From Diadophis punctatus similis (lineage: Eukaryota > Chordata > Lepidosauria > Squamata > Dipsadidae): DNA of 64,000 bases. Position 1 is the stretch's first letter. Every line of letters begins with the position of its first letter. Positions 52,934-62,644 of the stretch are shown in pieces. The stretch covers positions 239,280,177 through 239,344,176 of the forward strand of contig JALIGW010000002.1 of assembly GCA_023053685.1 (NCBI GenBank), read 5' to 3'. The translations under genes were made by a program, and so were the position numbers. The notes below the pieces were generated by a model. That model was not told the origin of the DNA. It was given only the letters and a program-made list of their open reading frames with translations, and made no database searches.

Positions 52934-53395
52934 CGTGAGCGTGCGCAGCAGAGTGACTTGCTCGCTCGCTTCTCTCTCTCTCTCTGCCTGGAGCTGCCGC
53001 TGGGGTTGTTGTGATCCGCCGCCGCCTCCTGATCTCCTTTCTCCCCCTGTCACTCCAGCAGCCCAGCGCTGGCGGAGGGGGAGCAGGAGCGCCAAGAGAT
53101 GCTGGGTTGGAGCACCATCTCCAGGCTGCTCCCCTTCCCAAGCCAGCCCCGCTCGCTCGCTTGCCAGCCAGCCAGCCCAAGCCACTGCCGGCTCCCGAAG
53201 GGGAGGCAGGAAGCGAGGAAAGGCCTCCCGCCTCCCACCCACCCACCTGGACGCTGACATTTGCGTTCTTTTGCCCTCTGCGCATGCGCACAGCATTCTG
53301 CGCATGCGCAGAGGGCAAAACTCAAATGGCGGTTCCCCTAGAAACCCACCCCCATCAATGGTGTCCCGCTTTAAAAAAAAAATCTGGTCACCTTA
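52516..53395. mobile_element. hAT element, AAGGTGACCAGA family
   Basis: Ends TAAGGTGACCAGACG and TCTGGTCACCTTA, perfect 8-bp duplication TCCACGGG (52508-52515, 53396-53403). 880 bp, GC-rich, with a TG microsatellite and a hairpin at 53262-53320 containing CTGCGCATGCGCA motifs. Overlapping long frames are CpG-rich artefacts. Confidence 0.92.
52875..52932. repeat. (TG)n microsatellite
   Basis: About 29 TG units inside the hAT element. Confidence 0.98.
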
Positions 53396-53458
53396 TCCAC
53401 GGGATTCCTCCTGTTTATCAAAAATAAGGACTGCCTCAACTAAAATTCTGCTTACATA

Positions 53459-53512
<54 letters not shown>
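53459..53512. repeat. (TG)n microsatellite
   Basis: About 26 TG units, followed by TATG variants. Confidence 0.98.
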
Positions 53513-53516
<4 letters not shown>

Positions 53517-53710
53517 TGCATATGTATATGTATTTTGTTTTATATATAATTCTTGATGTCAGAGAGAAGATATGTGGACACTGATATTTTGCCCATGCCC
53601 TTGGTATTCCTATTCATTTTCTACCTGGCAACTTTACGATGTGTGGACTTCAACTCCCAGAATTCCCCAGTGAGCAGCTGGTTGGATAAGGGCAAAAGTG
53701 GTTTTCATCT

Positions 53711-54621
53711 GTAGGCAGTTAGCACCCACCCCTTTCCTAGAGAAATGAAATATTTTGGGAAATATTAAAAAGGCAGAATATTATATTTCCCTAGATGAGA
53801 AAATGGAGAAACGTGTTTTTAGGCAGGAAAGGAAGCAGACTCACTCTTAATAGCCCCCACCCTCCTCAATAACCCACAGCAGATGTCCACACTTAAGAGA
53901 TAATGGGATAGCTAGGTCTATTCATAAACAAATGCCTTCACCCAAGATCCAACAAAGGTAGGATTAGCCCTCTATCCATCTAACAATAGAACTCACCACA
54001 TGGCATCTGGGAAGATTACATCACCCAGCAAGGCTCAACCAAGCCTGGGACTCAGGACAGCTTACAGAGTTGTCCCTGCATGGCCCCATGCAGGAGTGGG
54101 TTCTAACTTACCTCACCGCCGGTTCGCTTCCTCCCACGCTGCGTGGCTGCACGGCACACATATACGCATGCGCAGTGGCAAAAACTCGCAAACAATAGTG
54201 AAAAAAAAGCCAAAAACAAGATGGCGGCGCATGCGCAGTGCCAAAAACTCAGCTTCTGCGCATGCGCAGAAGCAAAAACCAGCAAAAAATTTTTAAAAAT
54301 CCCTTCCCAAAAAAAGATGGCGGCGTCCATGGACCGGCACTGACAGAACCAGCTCTGTGACGTCACCACTGGTGCGAACCAGGAGGAGCCCACCTCTGGC
54401 CCCATGGGAGTCTGACAACCAATCAGAACACAAGCACAAGTTCAAAACCCAACAGAGGGCATAAAACCCAGGCACTCCCAGCATCTCTTCCCTTTTCTGC
54501 CCATGGCTCAAGCCATGTGATCCTGTGCATCAATAATAAACCATCTTTCCAATCAGCCTCCATGTTTCCAGTGTCTTTCTCCCCACTTGGAACTGAACCC
54601 AGATGGACATTTCTTCCAACA
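53711..54621 (+). mobile_element. ERV-like solo LTR, split by a hAT element
   Basis: Begins TGTAGGCAGTTAGCACCC, has a TATA-like CATAAAACCC (54460s) and AATAAA (54535), and ends CATTTCTTCCAACA. Flanks CATC and CAGC are an imperfect 4-bp duplication. Related LTRs lie at 55015, 56162 and 61441; no internal viral genes are present. Confidence 0.7.
54091..54398. mobile_element. hAT element, CAGNGGTGGGTT family, in the LTR
   Basis: Ends CAGGAGTGGGTTCTAAC and AGGAGCCCACCTCTG, perfect 8-bp duplication GCCCCATG (54083-54090, 54399-54406). Confidence 0.92.
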
Positions 54622-54712
54622 CAGCAAAAGAGAGGAAGGAGGGAGAAGATATTTAGTTCCTTGGACATGTCTTTCCCTCTCTTGGGTTTCATTTCCTTCA
54701 GAATGGAAAAGG

Positions 54713-54800
54713 CTCTGTTGGAAGAAATATCCATCTGGTTCAGTTCCAAGTGGGGAGAAAGACACTGGAAACATGGAGGCTGATTGGAAAGAGAGTTTAA
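54713..54800 (-). repeat. Inverted copy of the LTR 3' end
   Basis: CTGTTGGAAGAAATATCCAT to TGGAGGCTGATTGGAAAG is the reverse of the LTR end at 54545-54625, giving a foldback centred near 54670. Confidence 0.75.
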
Positions 54801-55014
54801 TGGAGCAGAACCATCAAGCACATGGTCCAGGTGCAGCTGACCACATGGAGTGGAGAGTGAGGGTTATTTATTTATTTATTTGTGTGTTTGTTTGTTTGTT
54901 TGTTTGTTTTTGAATTTATATTGCTGCCTATTCGCCCATGGCAACTCAAGGCAGCTTACAGAATATAAGATCACATTTAAAACAATAAAAACTGACAAAA
55001 AGAATCAAATACAT

Positions 55015-55586
55015 TGTAGGAAGTTAGCACCCACCCCTCTCCTAGGAAATGAGATATCCTAGGAGATATTAAAAGGCAGAATATATTCTGTGGAATATCT
55101 CTGGAAACATGCTTGTGAGCGGACAAAAGACTCCCCTTGGAAAACCCCACCCCTTGCCAATGGGCCATTAAGGACTGGGCCCAGCTCACATATTCCTCTC
55201 ACCTGGCCTGAAAGTCTTCTACATAACAGAACCACAATAGGATTTGCCCAAGGCCCTTTCATTCAGCCAAAGCTGGGACAGACAAAAAAACCTATAGAGT
55301 TGCCCCAGCATGCCCCTGGGGGGTCTGAGAGCCAATGGGATACATTTCTATACAGGAACAGGAAACTAAGAGATGGGACCCAACAGAGAGTATAAAACAA
55401 GGAACTCAGCATCTCTTCTGTCTCTTTTCTCTTCACCCACATCTGGAAACACGTAATCTACCTTTTCTGTACAGGGGCTCATGCCATGTGCTCCTGTCCA
55501 CCATTAAACCTTCTTTCCAAGCAACTTTCATGAATCCAGTGTCTTTTTCCCCACTTGGAACTGAACCCAGAAGGATATTCCTTACA
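55015..55586 (+). mobile_element. ERV-like solo LTR
   Basis: TGTAGGAAGTTAGCACCC at the start and TATTCCTTACA at the end, with TATA-like GTATAAAACAAGG (55390s). Its downstream half is close to the LTR at 53711. A Penelope-, L2- and TTTA/TTTG-type patch lies at 54860-55010. Confidence 0.7.
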
Positions 55587-55629
55587 ACAATTTTAATATA
55601 GTACAATATAAAAAAATCACCCCCCACCT

Positions 55630-56160
55630 CCCCCCCCGCCCCGGCGATAGCAGATCACAAGAGGCATTTAATGGGCTCCATCCCGCTCTGGGATCCCCAG
55701 GCCCACTGGCAGAACCAGGTCTTCAGCACCTTCTGGAAGAGTATTAGAGTGGGGGCCATTCTAATCGTTGGGGGGATGATGTTCCAGAGAGAGGGAGCCA
55801 CCACGGAGAAGGCCCTTCTTCTGGGTCCCTCCAGGTGTATCTTCCTCGGGGATGGGACCCGCAGCACTCCCTGCCTCCCCGCTCTAATGGGTCGGGTAGA
55901 TGTGACCGACAAGAGACAGTCCCTCAGATAACCTGGTCCCAAGCCATGAAGGGCTTTAAAGGTGACAACCAGCACCTTGAATTTCATCTGGAAGCAAATC
56001 GGCAACCAATGCAGCTCCCGCAGGGGAGGTGATACATGTGCACACCGGGGTCTGCACAAAACCATGCGGACTGCTGCATTTTGCACCAACTGGAGCTTCC
56101 GGATGCTCTTCAAGGGCAGCCCCATGTAGAGCGCGTTGCAATAGTCAAGACGGGAAGTGA
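55630..56160 (-). mobile_element. L2-like LINE reverse-transcriptase C-terminus
   Basis: Open for 156 codons on the minus strand: [58 protein letters not shown] and [16 protein letters not shown]. This is the C-terminal part of an L2-clade reverse-transcriptase protein. 5'-truncated. Confidence 0.8.
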
Positions 56161-56161
56161 C

Positions 56162-56612
56162 CAGGGCATGAGTGACTGAATATATATACCCTCTCTTGGG
56201 CCTTGCCCTTGAGCTTCCTGTTCCCGTGGCAAGAGCATTTATTCTATTGGCTGTAGCCAGACTCTCATGGGGCCATGCGGAGTCATGTTTGTCTGAATCA
56301 AGTTTGGTTGAACCTTGGGCTGATGCAATGTCCCCCAGGTGATTTTGTAATGCAGTGAGCCCTGCTGCTAGATAATCTTATTATGTCCTGGAGGGTCATG
56401 TCTTAATCCCATCACCCTGGAGCTGAAGGTCTTTTGTTTTCTAGATAGGCTGGCCCAGTCCTCCTCAATGTGCACCAAATATCTGCTGGGGGCAGGGAGC
56501 TGAGGCTCTGAGTTTCTGTCTTTCTTTTAGGGGAAATATAATATTCTGCCTTTTTAATATTTCCTAAAATATTTCATTCTTCTAGGAGAGGGATGGGCGC
56601 CAACTTTCTACA
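56162..56612 (-). mobile_element. ERV-like LTR, 5' part, reversed
   Basis: Read on the minus strand it begins TGTAGAAAGTTGGCGCCC and runs to a TATATATA at 56180-56165, where it is cut by the neighbouring LINE. Confidence 0.65.
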
Positions 56613-56823
56613 GCTCTAATGCTGGGAAAGGTGGAAGAAAAATGGATTGTTGGCCTGTAGAAGAGCTGATAGACCAGGTTAGTGACAGATTATCATGGAG
56701 AAAATCATATGATCGCTCAGATTTGACGTTGATTTCATGGTACATAATCGAATCAAGCAGACTGTATTTTTTCAGGGGCAGTTTTACCTCTTGCTTGGGT
56801 TAAATATGCACAGTTCTCTAGGT

Positions 56824-57262
56824 CAGGGGTCAACAACCCGCGGCTCTGGAGCCGCATGTGGCTCTTTCATCCCTCTGCTGCGGCTCCCTGTCGCTCAAAA
56901 TATGTGTCACAACCGCCAATGTGCGAAACCCGCCGGCACGCGATTTATTGAGCTTTTTGACCCCTGGTAGTTTTTTGTGGCTCCCGGTGTTTTCTTTTGT
57001 GTGGGAAACGGATTCAAATGGCTCTTTGAGTGTTTAAGGTGCTGACCCCTGATCTTGGGGAATATTAAAAAGGCAGGATAGAATATTTCACCTAAAGGAG
57101 AAATGAAAAAATATGTGTCACAACCGCCAATGTGCGACACCTGCCGGCAAGCGATTTATTAAGCTTTTTGACCCCCGGTAGGTTTTGTGGCTCCCGGTGT
57201 TTTCTTTTCTGTGGGAAACGGATTCAAATGGCTCTTTGAGTGTTTAAGGTTGCTGACCCCTG
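56824..57262. mobile_element. Composite hAT element: one and a half copies
   Basis: Outer ends CAGGGGTCAACAACCCG and TTGCTGACCCCTG with perfect 8-bp duplication CTCTAGGT (56816-56823, 57263-57270). Inside are a full 228-bp copy (56824-57051), 55 bp that match LTR sequence (ATCTTGGGGAATATTAAAAA), and a second, 5'-truncated copy (57107-57262). See findings. Confidence 0.9.
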
Positions 57263-57420
57263 CTCTAGGTGAACGTATAATTTGCTCCATGTTGTCTTAA
57301 ATACATAGGAAAGTCCACGTATATGGTTCTGCATCCAAAAACCTCTCACCTCATATGATTATGTATAGATTAATCTTCACTAGCATCCTTTTTTCCTGTG
57401 CTAGTAGAACAAGACTTTTC

Positions 57421-57497
57421 TTCTTTCCTTCCTTCCTTCCTTCCTTCCTTCCTTCCTTCCTTCCTTCCTTCCTTCCTTCCTTCCTTCCTTTCTTCCT
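57421..57497. repeat. (CCTT)n microsatellite
   Basis: About 75 bp of TTCC units followed by C and CT runs. Confidence 0.98.
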
Positions 57498-57659
57498 TCT
57501 CCCCCCCCCCTCTCTCTCTTTCTTTCCTTTCTACATTAAAGACTTACATTTTTATTAAACCAAGTCAGGAATATATAAAGCTTCAAAGGCCCACATCAGT
57601 ATGAAAGTCAGAAACAGGTGGTGAAAGTCATCTATGACGCCAATCTTTGTTACATTCCG

Positions 57660-57952
57660 GCACATGCTTTTTTTATTTATTTAATTTTTTATAGCCACCC
57701 ATCTCACTAGCGTGAGTCTGAGCAGCTTACAAGTTAAAAACAGCAAAAAAAACCCAAACCCAAACATGTATATAAATAAAAAGAATTTGAGCAATAAACC
57801 GCAGACATAAAAGCACAGAAGAATGCCATCCAGACTTCACAAACCATGCAGTCAACATGCAGGCTCTTCACACCCATGGCCTGATGGAACAGACCTGTCC
57901 TCGGGAACTTCTTAAAGGCCAACAAGGTTGGGGCCAATCTGACATGGGGGAG
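57660..57952 (-). mobile_element. L2-like LINE 3' end, reversed
   Basis: Minus strand gives a decayed RLPHVRLAPTLLAFKKF and then a tail with AAGCTGCTCAGACTCACGC. Confidence 0.55.
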
Positions 57953-58180
57953 GCGCAATAGCAATAGCGCTTAGACTTATATACCGCTTCACAGTGCTTT
58001 ACAGCCCTCTCTAAGCGGTTTACAGAGCCAGCCTATTGCCCCCAACAATCTGGGTCCTTATTTTATCGACCTCGGAAGGACGGAAGGCTGAGTCAACCTT
58101 GAGCCGGTCAGGATCGAACTGCTGGCAGTGGGCAGAGTTAGTCTGCAATACTGCATTCTAACCACTGCTCTACCATGGAT
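57953..58180 (-). mobile_element. tRNA-headed squamate SINE
   Basis: AGCAATAGCGCTTAGACTTA tail, CCATGGTAGAGCAGTGGTTA head. Confidence 0.8.
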
Positions 58181-58262
58181 ATACTATATTTAGTACTATA
58201 TTTAACAAGAAAAAATAAATTAAGCCCCAATAGGAGATTACAGGAATAGGACTGCAGACTAG

Positions 58263-58337
58263 ACTTTAAATCCATCCATCCATCCATCCATCCATCCATC
58301 CATCCATCCATCCATCCATCCATCCATCCATCCATCC
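58263..58337. repeat. (CCAT)n microsatellite
   Basis: About 18 CCAT units. Confidence 0.98.
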
Positions 58338-58459
58338 CAGAAGGCGGCAATGGAAAACTACTTCTGCACTGCTGCCAAAAAGTCCTCCACAAATATGTCC
58401 CAGCCGGAGAACTCAAAACTCTGCATTTAGCTACACATTGTTGAATGAAAAGGAGTTCG

Positions 58460-58641
58460 ATCACCACCAGCTCAAGGTTGACTCAGCCTTCCGTCCTTCG
58501 AATGCATGTTGGGGACAATGGGCTGACATAGGACACCATTGCCGTGGTGGCGCAGGGGTTAGAATGCAGGATCGAACTGCTGGCAGTGGGCAGAGTTAGC
58601 CTGCAACGCTGCATTTCTAACCCCTGCGCCACCGCAGCAAT
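58460..58641. repeat. SINE fragments, including a head-to-head foldback
   Basis: At 58545-58577 a plus-strand tRNA-like head (GTGGTGGCGCAGGGGTTAGA) faces a minus-strand head ending 58637 (CTAACCCCTGCGCCACC). They are separated by about 45 bp of body sequence. A transcript would fold into a near-perfect hairpin. Confidence 0.75.
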
Positions 58642-58709
58642 GATGTTCTGTGCATTGCCTTGGATATTCTCTCTCAACGATTCAAGGTGTGGACTTTCAA
58701 TGCAGTTGG

Positions 58710-59052
58710 AGGTAGTCCTTGATTTATGACAATTGGGATCAGAACCTCTGCGCTAAGTGAAGCAGTCCTGAAGTCTCACCCATTTTAACATTTTTCCAAT
58801 GGTCATTAAGTAAATCGCACTTCCCTCATTGACTTTGCTTGTTGGAAGTCCCCTGGGAAGACTATAAATGGCAATCATGTGACTCCAGATTGGTGCAACT
58901 GTCTACAGATAGTTGCCAAACAAATGCATTTGGTTCATATGACTGTGGAGATGCTGCCATGGCCGGAAGTGCGAGAACAGGTTTTTTTCACTTTTTTTTC
59001 TAGTGGTGTTGATTATTAAATAAACGACTGTAAAGCAAAGGACTACCAAGTT
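58710..59052. repeat. GTCGAGGACTACCTG-family repeat
   Basis: GGTAGTCCTTGATTTATGAC to GTAAAGCAAAGGACTACC, with GGCAATCATGTGACTCCAG inside. Confidence 0.6.
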
Positions 59053-59189
59053 TCCTATTTTGACCTTACCTATTATTTTCCGTTCAAAATGCACAAGGCA
59101 GACTATATTTAAAAGTTGGTCTCGAAAACAACTTACAGACTTTAAAATATATAACCCATATGCCGAGCAATTAAAGATATGACCCAATG

Positions 59190-59460
59190 TCTTGGTTTAA
59201 TCTAATTGTCAGGATGAAGCCATTTTATTTGGGATCTTTGGCCTGTCACACTTTATACTATTCTACTATGCATTTTCTACTCTGGGAAAATGGGAGGGCG
59301 GATTGTTTGAAGTTGCTGGCATGCAGCCCTGTAATACTTTGTGATAGCAAAAGTTCAACTTTGAAAAAGCGAGAGAGAAAGCGTATTGATGCTTTAGTGC
59401 TGAAGAAGACTCTGAAAACACCATGGACAGCCAAGAAAACAATGGATCGTTGAACATATC
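59190..59460 (+). mobile_element. Bov-B LINE fragment
   Basis: Coding remains RIDALVLKKTLKTPWTAKKT correspond to the RIDAFELWCWRR..PWTARRS region of Bov-B. The preceding 150 bp are AT-rich and not assigned. Confidence 0.65.
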
Positions 59461-59467
59461 AACCCAG

Positions 59468-59945
59468 ACAGGGATGGGTTCTACTTACCTTCCCTGCCGG
59501 TTTGCATCTCGACGGAAATGCACATTTTGCACTTCTGCACATGCACAGAGGGTTTTTTTCCCAATCTGTGGTGACCGAAGGACCGTTTCGGAAGTGTGGA
59601 ACACCTGTCATTGCTGCCGGTTCAGCGAGTGGTGCCACATTTCCGCTACCGGTTCTAAAGAACTGGCCCGAACTGGCAGCAACCCACCACTGAATGGCGC
59701 GTACATGTGTGTGTGAAGACTAGCTGGCCGGCGCGCATGCGCGCACTGGAAACCAGAAGATCATCTTCCCAGTACGCGCATGTGCACCGGGTGGCTGCTC
59801 TTCCGTTTTCCAGTGCTCCCGCATGTGTGAAGACCAGCTGGCTGGCATGCCGGAACCTGGAAGAGCAACGGGCGACGGCTCGCGTGCCCAGAGAGATGGC
59901 TCTGCATGCCAGTTCCGGCACACATGCCATAAGTTCGCCATCACA
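59468..59945. mobile_element. Two abutting hAT remnants
   Basis: First CAGGGATGGGTTCTACTTACC to GCAACCCACCACTG (59468-59693), then a left-truncated GATGGCGAACC-family copy ending CATAAGTTCGCCATCACAG (59694-59945). No clear target duplications. Confidence 0.65.
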
Positions 59946-60171
59946 GTTATAGTGTTTCCTGCTTGAGCAGGGGGTTGGAGTAGAAGACCTCCAAGTTCCC
60001 CTTTATTCTGCTAAAGATAAAATTCAAAGACACAGGGCTACTCAAATACAGCTGCTGGCTTATCTAGTTACATTTCTGTGGCCAGAAGAAGCTTTACAGT
60101 TTTGTCCCTCCAAAATGCCCCTTTCTGAGATGAAGTTTCCTACCTGGCCACAATGAAAAGTACAATGCAGG

Positions 60172-60632
60172 TAGTTCTCGACTTACGACCTCAATTGAGC
60201 CCAACATGCTTGTCACTAAGCAAGACGACAAATACAGTGACTGTTGTCCCATTTCAACCACCTTTTCTTGCCCACCGTTGTTCGGTGAATCACCACAGTT
60301 AAGCTAAGGGAAACATTTGCTGAGCGAGCTTTGCCCCGTTTTACAACCTTTCCTGCCGCAGTTGTCAAGTGCATCACCACTGTTGTTCAGTTAGTAACAC
60401 CGTTGTTAAGTGAATGTGGCTCCCCCCCCATTGACTTGGCTTGTCAGAAGGTCGCAAAAGGGGATCGCATGAACCCGGGACACCTACATATGAGTCGGTT
60501 GCCAAGTTTTGATCATATGGGGATGCTGCAACGGTCGTAAGTGTGAAAAAACAGTCATCGTTTACTTTTTCAGTGCTGTCGTAATTTTGAATGGTCACTA
60601 AATGAACTGTTATATGTCGAGGACTACTTGTC
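60172..60632. repeat. GTCGAGGACTACCTG-family repeat, longest copy
   Basis: Ends CAGGTAGTTCTCGACTTACG and ATGTCGAGGACTACTTG, 460 bp. Internal GGTCGCAAAAGGGGATCGCA and CATATGGGGATGCTGCAACG serve as the reference for the other fragments. Confidence 0.7.
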
Positions 60633-60639
60633 AATATGA

Positions 60640-61117
60640 CCGCATTTTCCTGTCTTAGTTTAAATAGTTTCACATGTTAATGACAGATGAGCAATGTTAA
60701 GGATGCCTGGTGCTATTATGCAATGCGGCCACAAGATGGCAGTAATGTCAGATGGATGGAGTCATGCTCTTCTTGGAAAAAGACCAAAATGGCCGTCTCT
60801 AACATTCTCACTGGTGCTACCATGACAATAGTTTCCCTTTTTAAAAAATATTTGTTGTCATTATGACAGATGTTCTCATGACTTCTCTATTGGTACAACC
60901 TCCATATTCCTCCAAAACCTATGTTTAAGCCTTACCTATCTGGGACTTAGCTTATGAGCAGCCTTCACAACACTTAAGCATGCAATATAACCCATCTCCT
61001 ACGTAGAAAAAGTTTGGCTTACATTAAATGTAGTGGTCCTTTTGCTTTGACAAATGAACCATTGCTTTTCCATTTTAGGACACGAACAGCAACTAGGCCC
61101 TTGAATATTGCCTAATA
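60640..61117. other. Intergenic stretch, nothing recognised
   Basis: No gene, no clear repeat and no open frame with family resemblance on either strand. Confidence 0.5.
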
Positions 61118-61296
61118 CAGAGGTTCCCAACTTCTGGTCTGTGGATCAGCCCCAGTCCGCAGCATGCCAGAAACCAGTCCACGCAAACAATGAAGCCCGA
61201 TCCATGAGATGCAGGCAGCACATGTAACCATGCCCCCTCCAGAAAACCTCTCTCTGCAGAATCGGTCCCTGGTGCCCAAAAGGTTGGGAGCCGCTG
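61118..61296. mobile_element. hAT element, CAGAGGTTCCCAAC family
   Basis: Ends CAGAGGTTCCCAACTTC and AAGGTTGGGAGCCGCTG; flanks GCCTAATA and GCCTTATA are an imperfect 8-bp duplication. Confidence 0.8.
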
Positions 61297-61440
61297 GCCT
61301 TATACTTTTCAAAATGAATTTGAAAAACAGGAAAATAAACAGAAATGCCAAGAAGTGACTTCCCCCGTACAAGGAGAAGCAGTGCAGAAAAGTGTTGAAT
61401 CACACATGTTCACTCTAACAACTTTAAGATGTCTGGACTC

Positions 61441-62184
61441 TGTGGGAAGCTTCCCCCCTCCCCCAAAGAATGAAATATCTTGGGCAGGGGTCAGCAACCC
61501 GTGGCTCTGGAGCCGCATGTGGCTCTTTCATCCCTCTGCTGCGGCTCCCTGTTGCTCAAAATATGTGTCACAACCGCCAATGTGCGACACCTGCCGGCAC
61601 GCGATTTATTGAGCTTTTTGACCCCCGGTAGGTTTTGTGGCTCCCGATGTTTTTTTTTCTGTGGGAAACGGATTCAAATGGCTCTTTGAGTGTTTAAGGT
61701 TGCTGACCCCTGATCTTGGGGAATATTAAAAAGGCAGGATAGAATATTTCCCCTAAAGGAGAAATGAAAAAAAAAATGTTAAGGGAGGCAGAAACCAGCC
61801 CCCGTTTCCCTGCCCCAAACAGAAACTGAGGAGGCCAGCTTTTAGAAATGCAGATTTGGTAATCCATTCAGAGAGACTGGGTCAGGCAGAAACGTCAGAT
61901 AAGCAACACAATAAGCAACACAATCAAGCCAAAGGTTGACAAAATTAGCTCAGACAAACACCTAGGATTTGCATTTTGCCTTTTGCCTGTAGAGCCAGCC
62001 ATGACCCCTACATGACCCCATAGGAATACAGAAGGTATAAAACCCACCCACTCTCAACTCCATTTTGTCAGCTGTCCCAGAATCACATGTTGGTGGTTCT
62101 GTTCATCAATAAACCAACTTTCTTTCCAATCAGCCTCCATTTTATTCCCGGCTTGGAACTGGACTTGGAATTTTTCTTCCAACA
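61441..62184 (+). mobile_element. ERV-like solo LTR with 4-bp target duplication
   Basis: Begins TGTGGGAAGCTTCCC and ends TTTTCTTCCAACA, flanked by ACTC (61437-61440, 62185-62188). GTATAAAACC (62034) and AATAAA (62108) fit a TATA box and polyadenylation signal. It is itself split by the hAT at 61485. Confidence 0.85.
61485..61712. mobile_element. hAT element in the LTR, 228 bp
   Basis: Ends CAGGGGTCAGCAACCCG and GTTGCTGACCCCTG, perfect 8-bp duplication ATCTTGGG (61477-61484, 61713-61720). Nearly identical to both copies in the composite at 56824. Confidence 0.93.
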
Positions 62185-62644
62185 ACTCCAACCCCCAGAA
62201 TTCTCCAGCTTGGCTAATTCTGGGAGTTGGGACTCCAGACATCTTAAAGTTGCTAAGATTGAAAAATACTGACCTAAAGAATCTTAGCTGAAGTGACTAA
62301 GAAACATACTTAAACCATAAACATTAAATTAGTGAGTTTCTTCAATTTCACTCTTTTCAAGGAAGTCAACAGCACCTAGACAAGATGATAGATTTATGAT
62401 GGTTTAGTTTCGGAGAAATATATGGCTATCCTGCCTTGCTTTGTGCACTTCTGCTTCACATTGACTCTTGGAATTTCCTGATAAGATACAACGCTAAGGC
62501 AAAAACTCTTATTCCATGAAAAGAATAATTATGGTGCCTTACTCTGCAAATTTTTTGGTAAATAATTGCTGGACTTAGGGCACGACAACTTTTGTCCCAT
62601 TCTGATCACGGCTAAGAATTTTCTCGTCTTCAAATTATTTTGTC

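Larger units (their letters stand above)
61410..62275. mobile_element. Palindromic hAT MITE, split by an LTR
   Basis: Left piece CTAACAACTTTAAGATGTC (61417-61440) and right piece CCCCCAGAATTCTCCAGC to CATCTTAAAGTTGC (62185-62270) together form the foldback MITE of the 18934 family. Confidence 0.75.

Noticed and set aside
52670..53549. Long overlapping frames of 211-287 codons
   Set aside because: They cross a TG microsatellite and the borders of a hAT element with a perfect target duplication, so they are not conserved exons.
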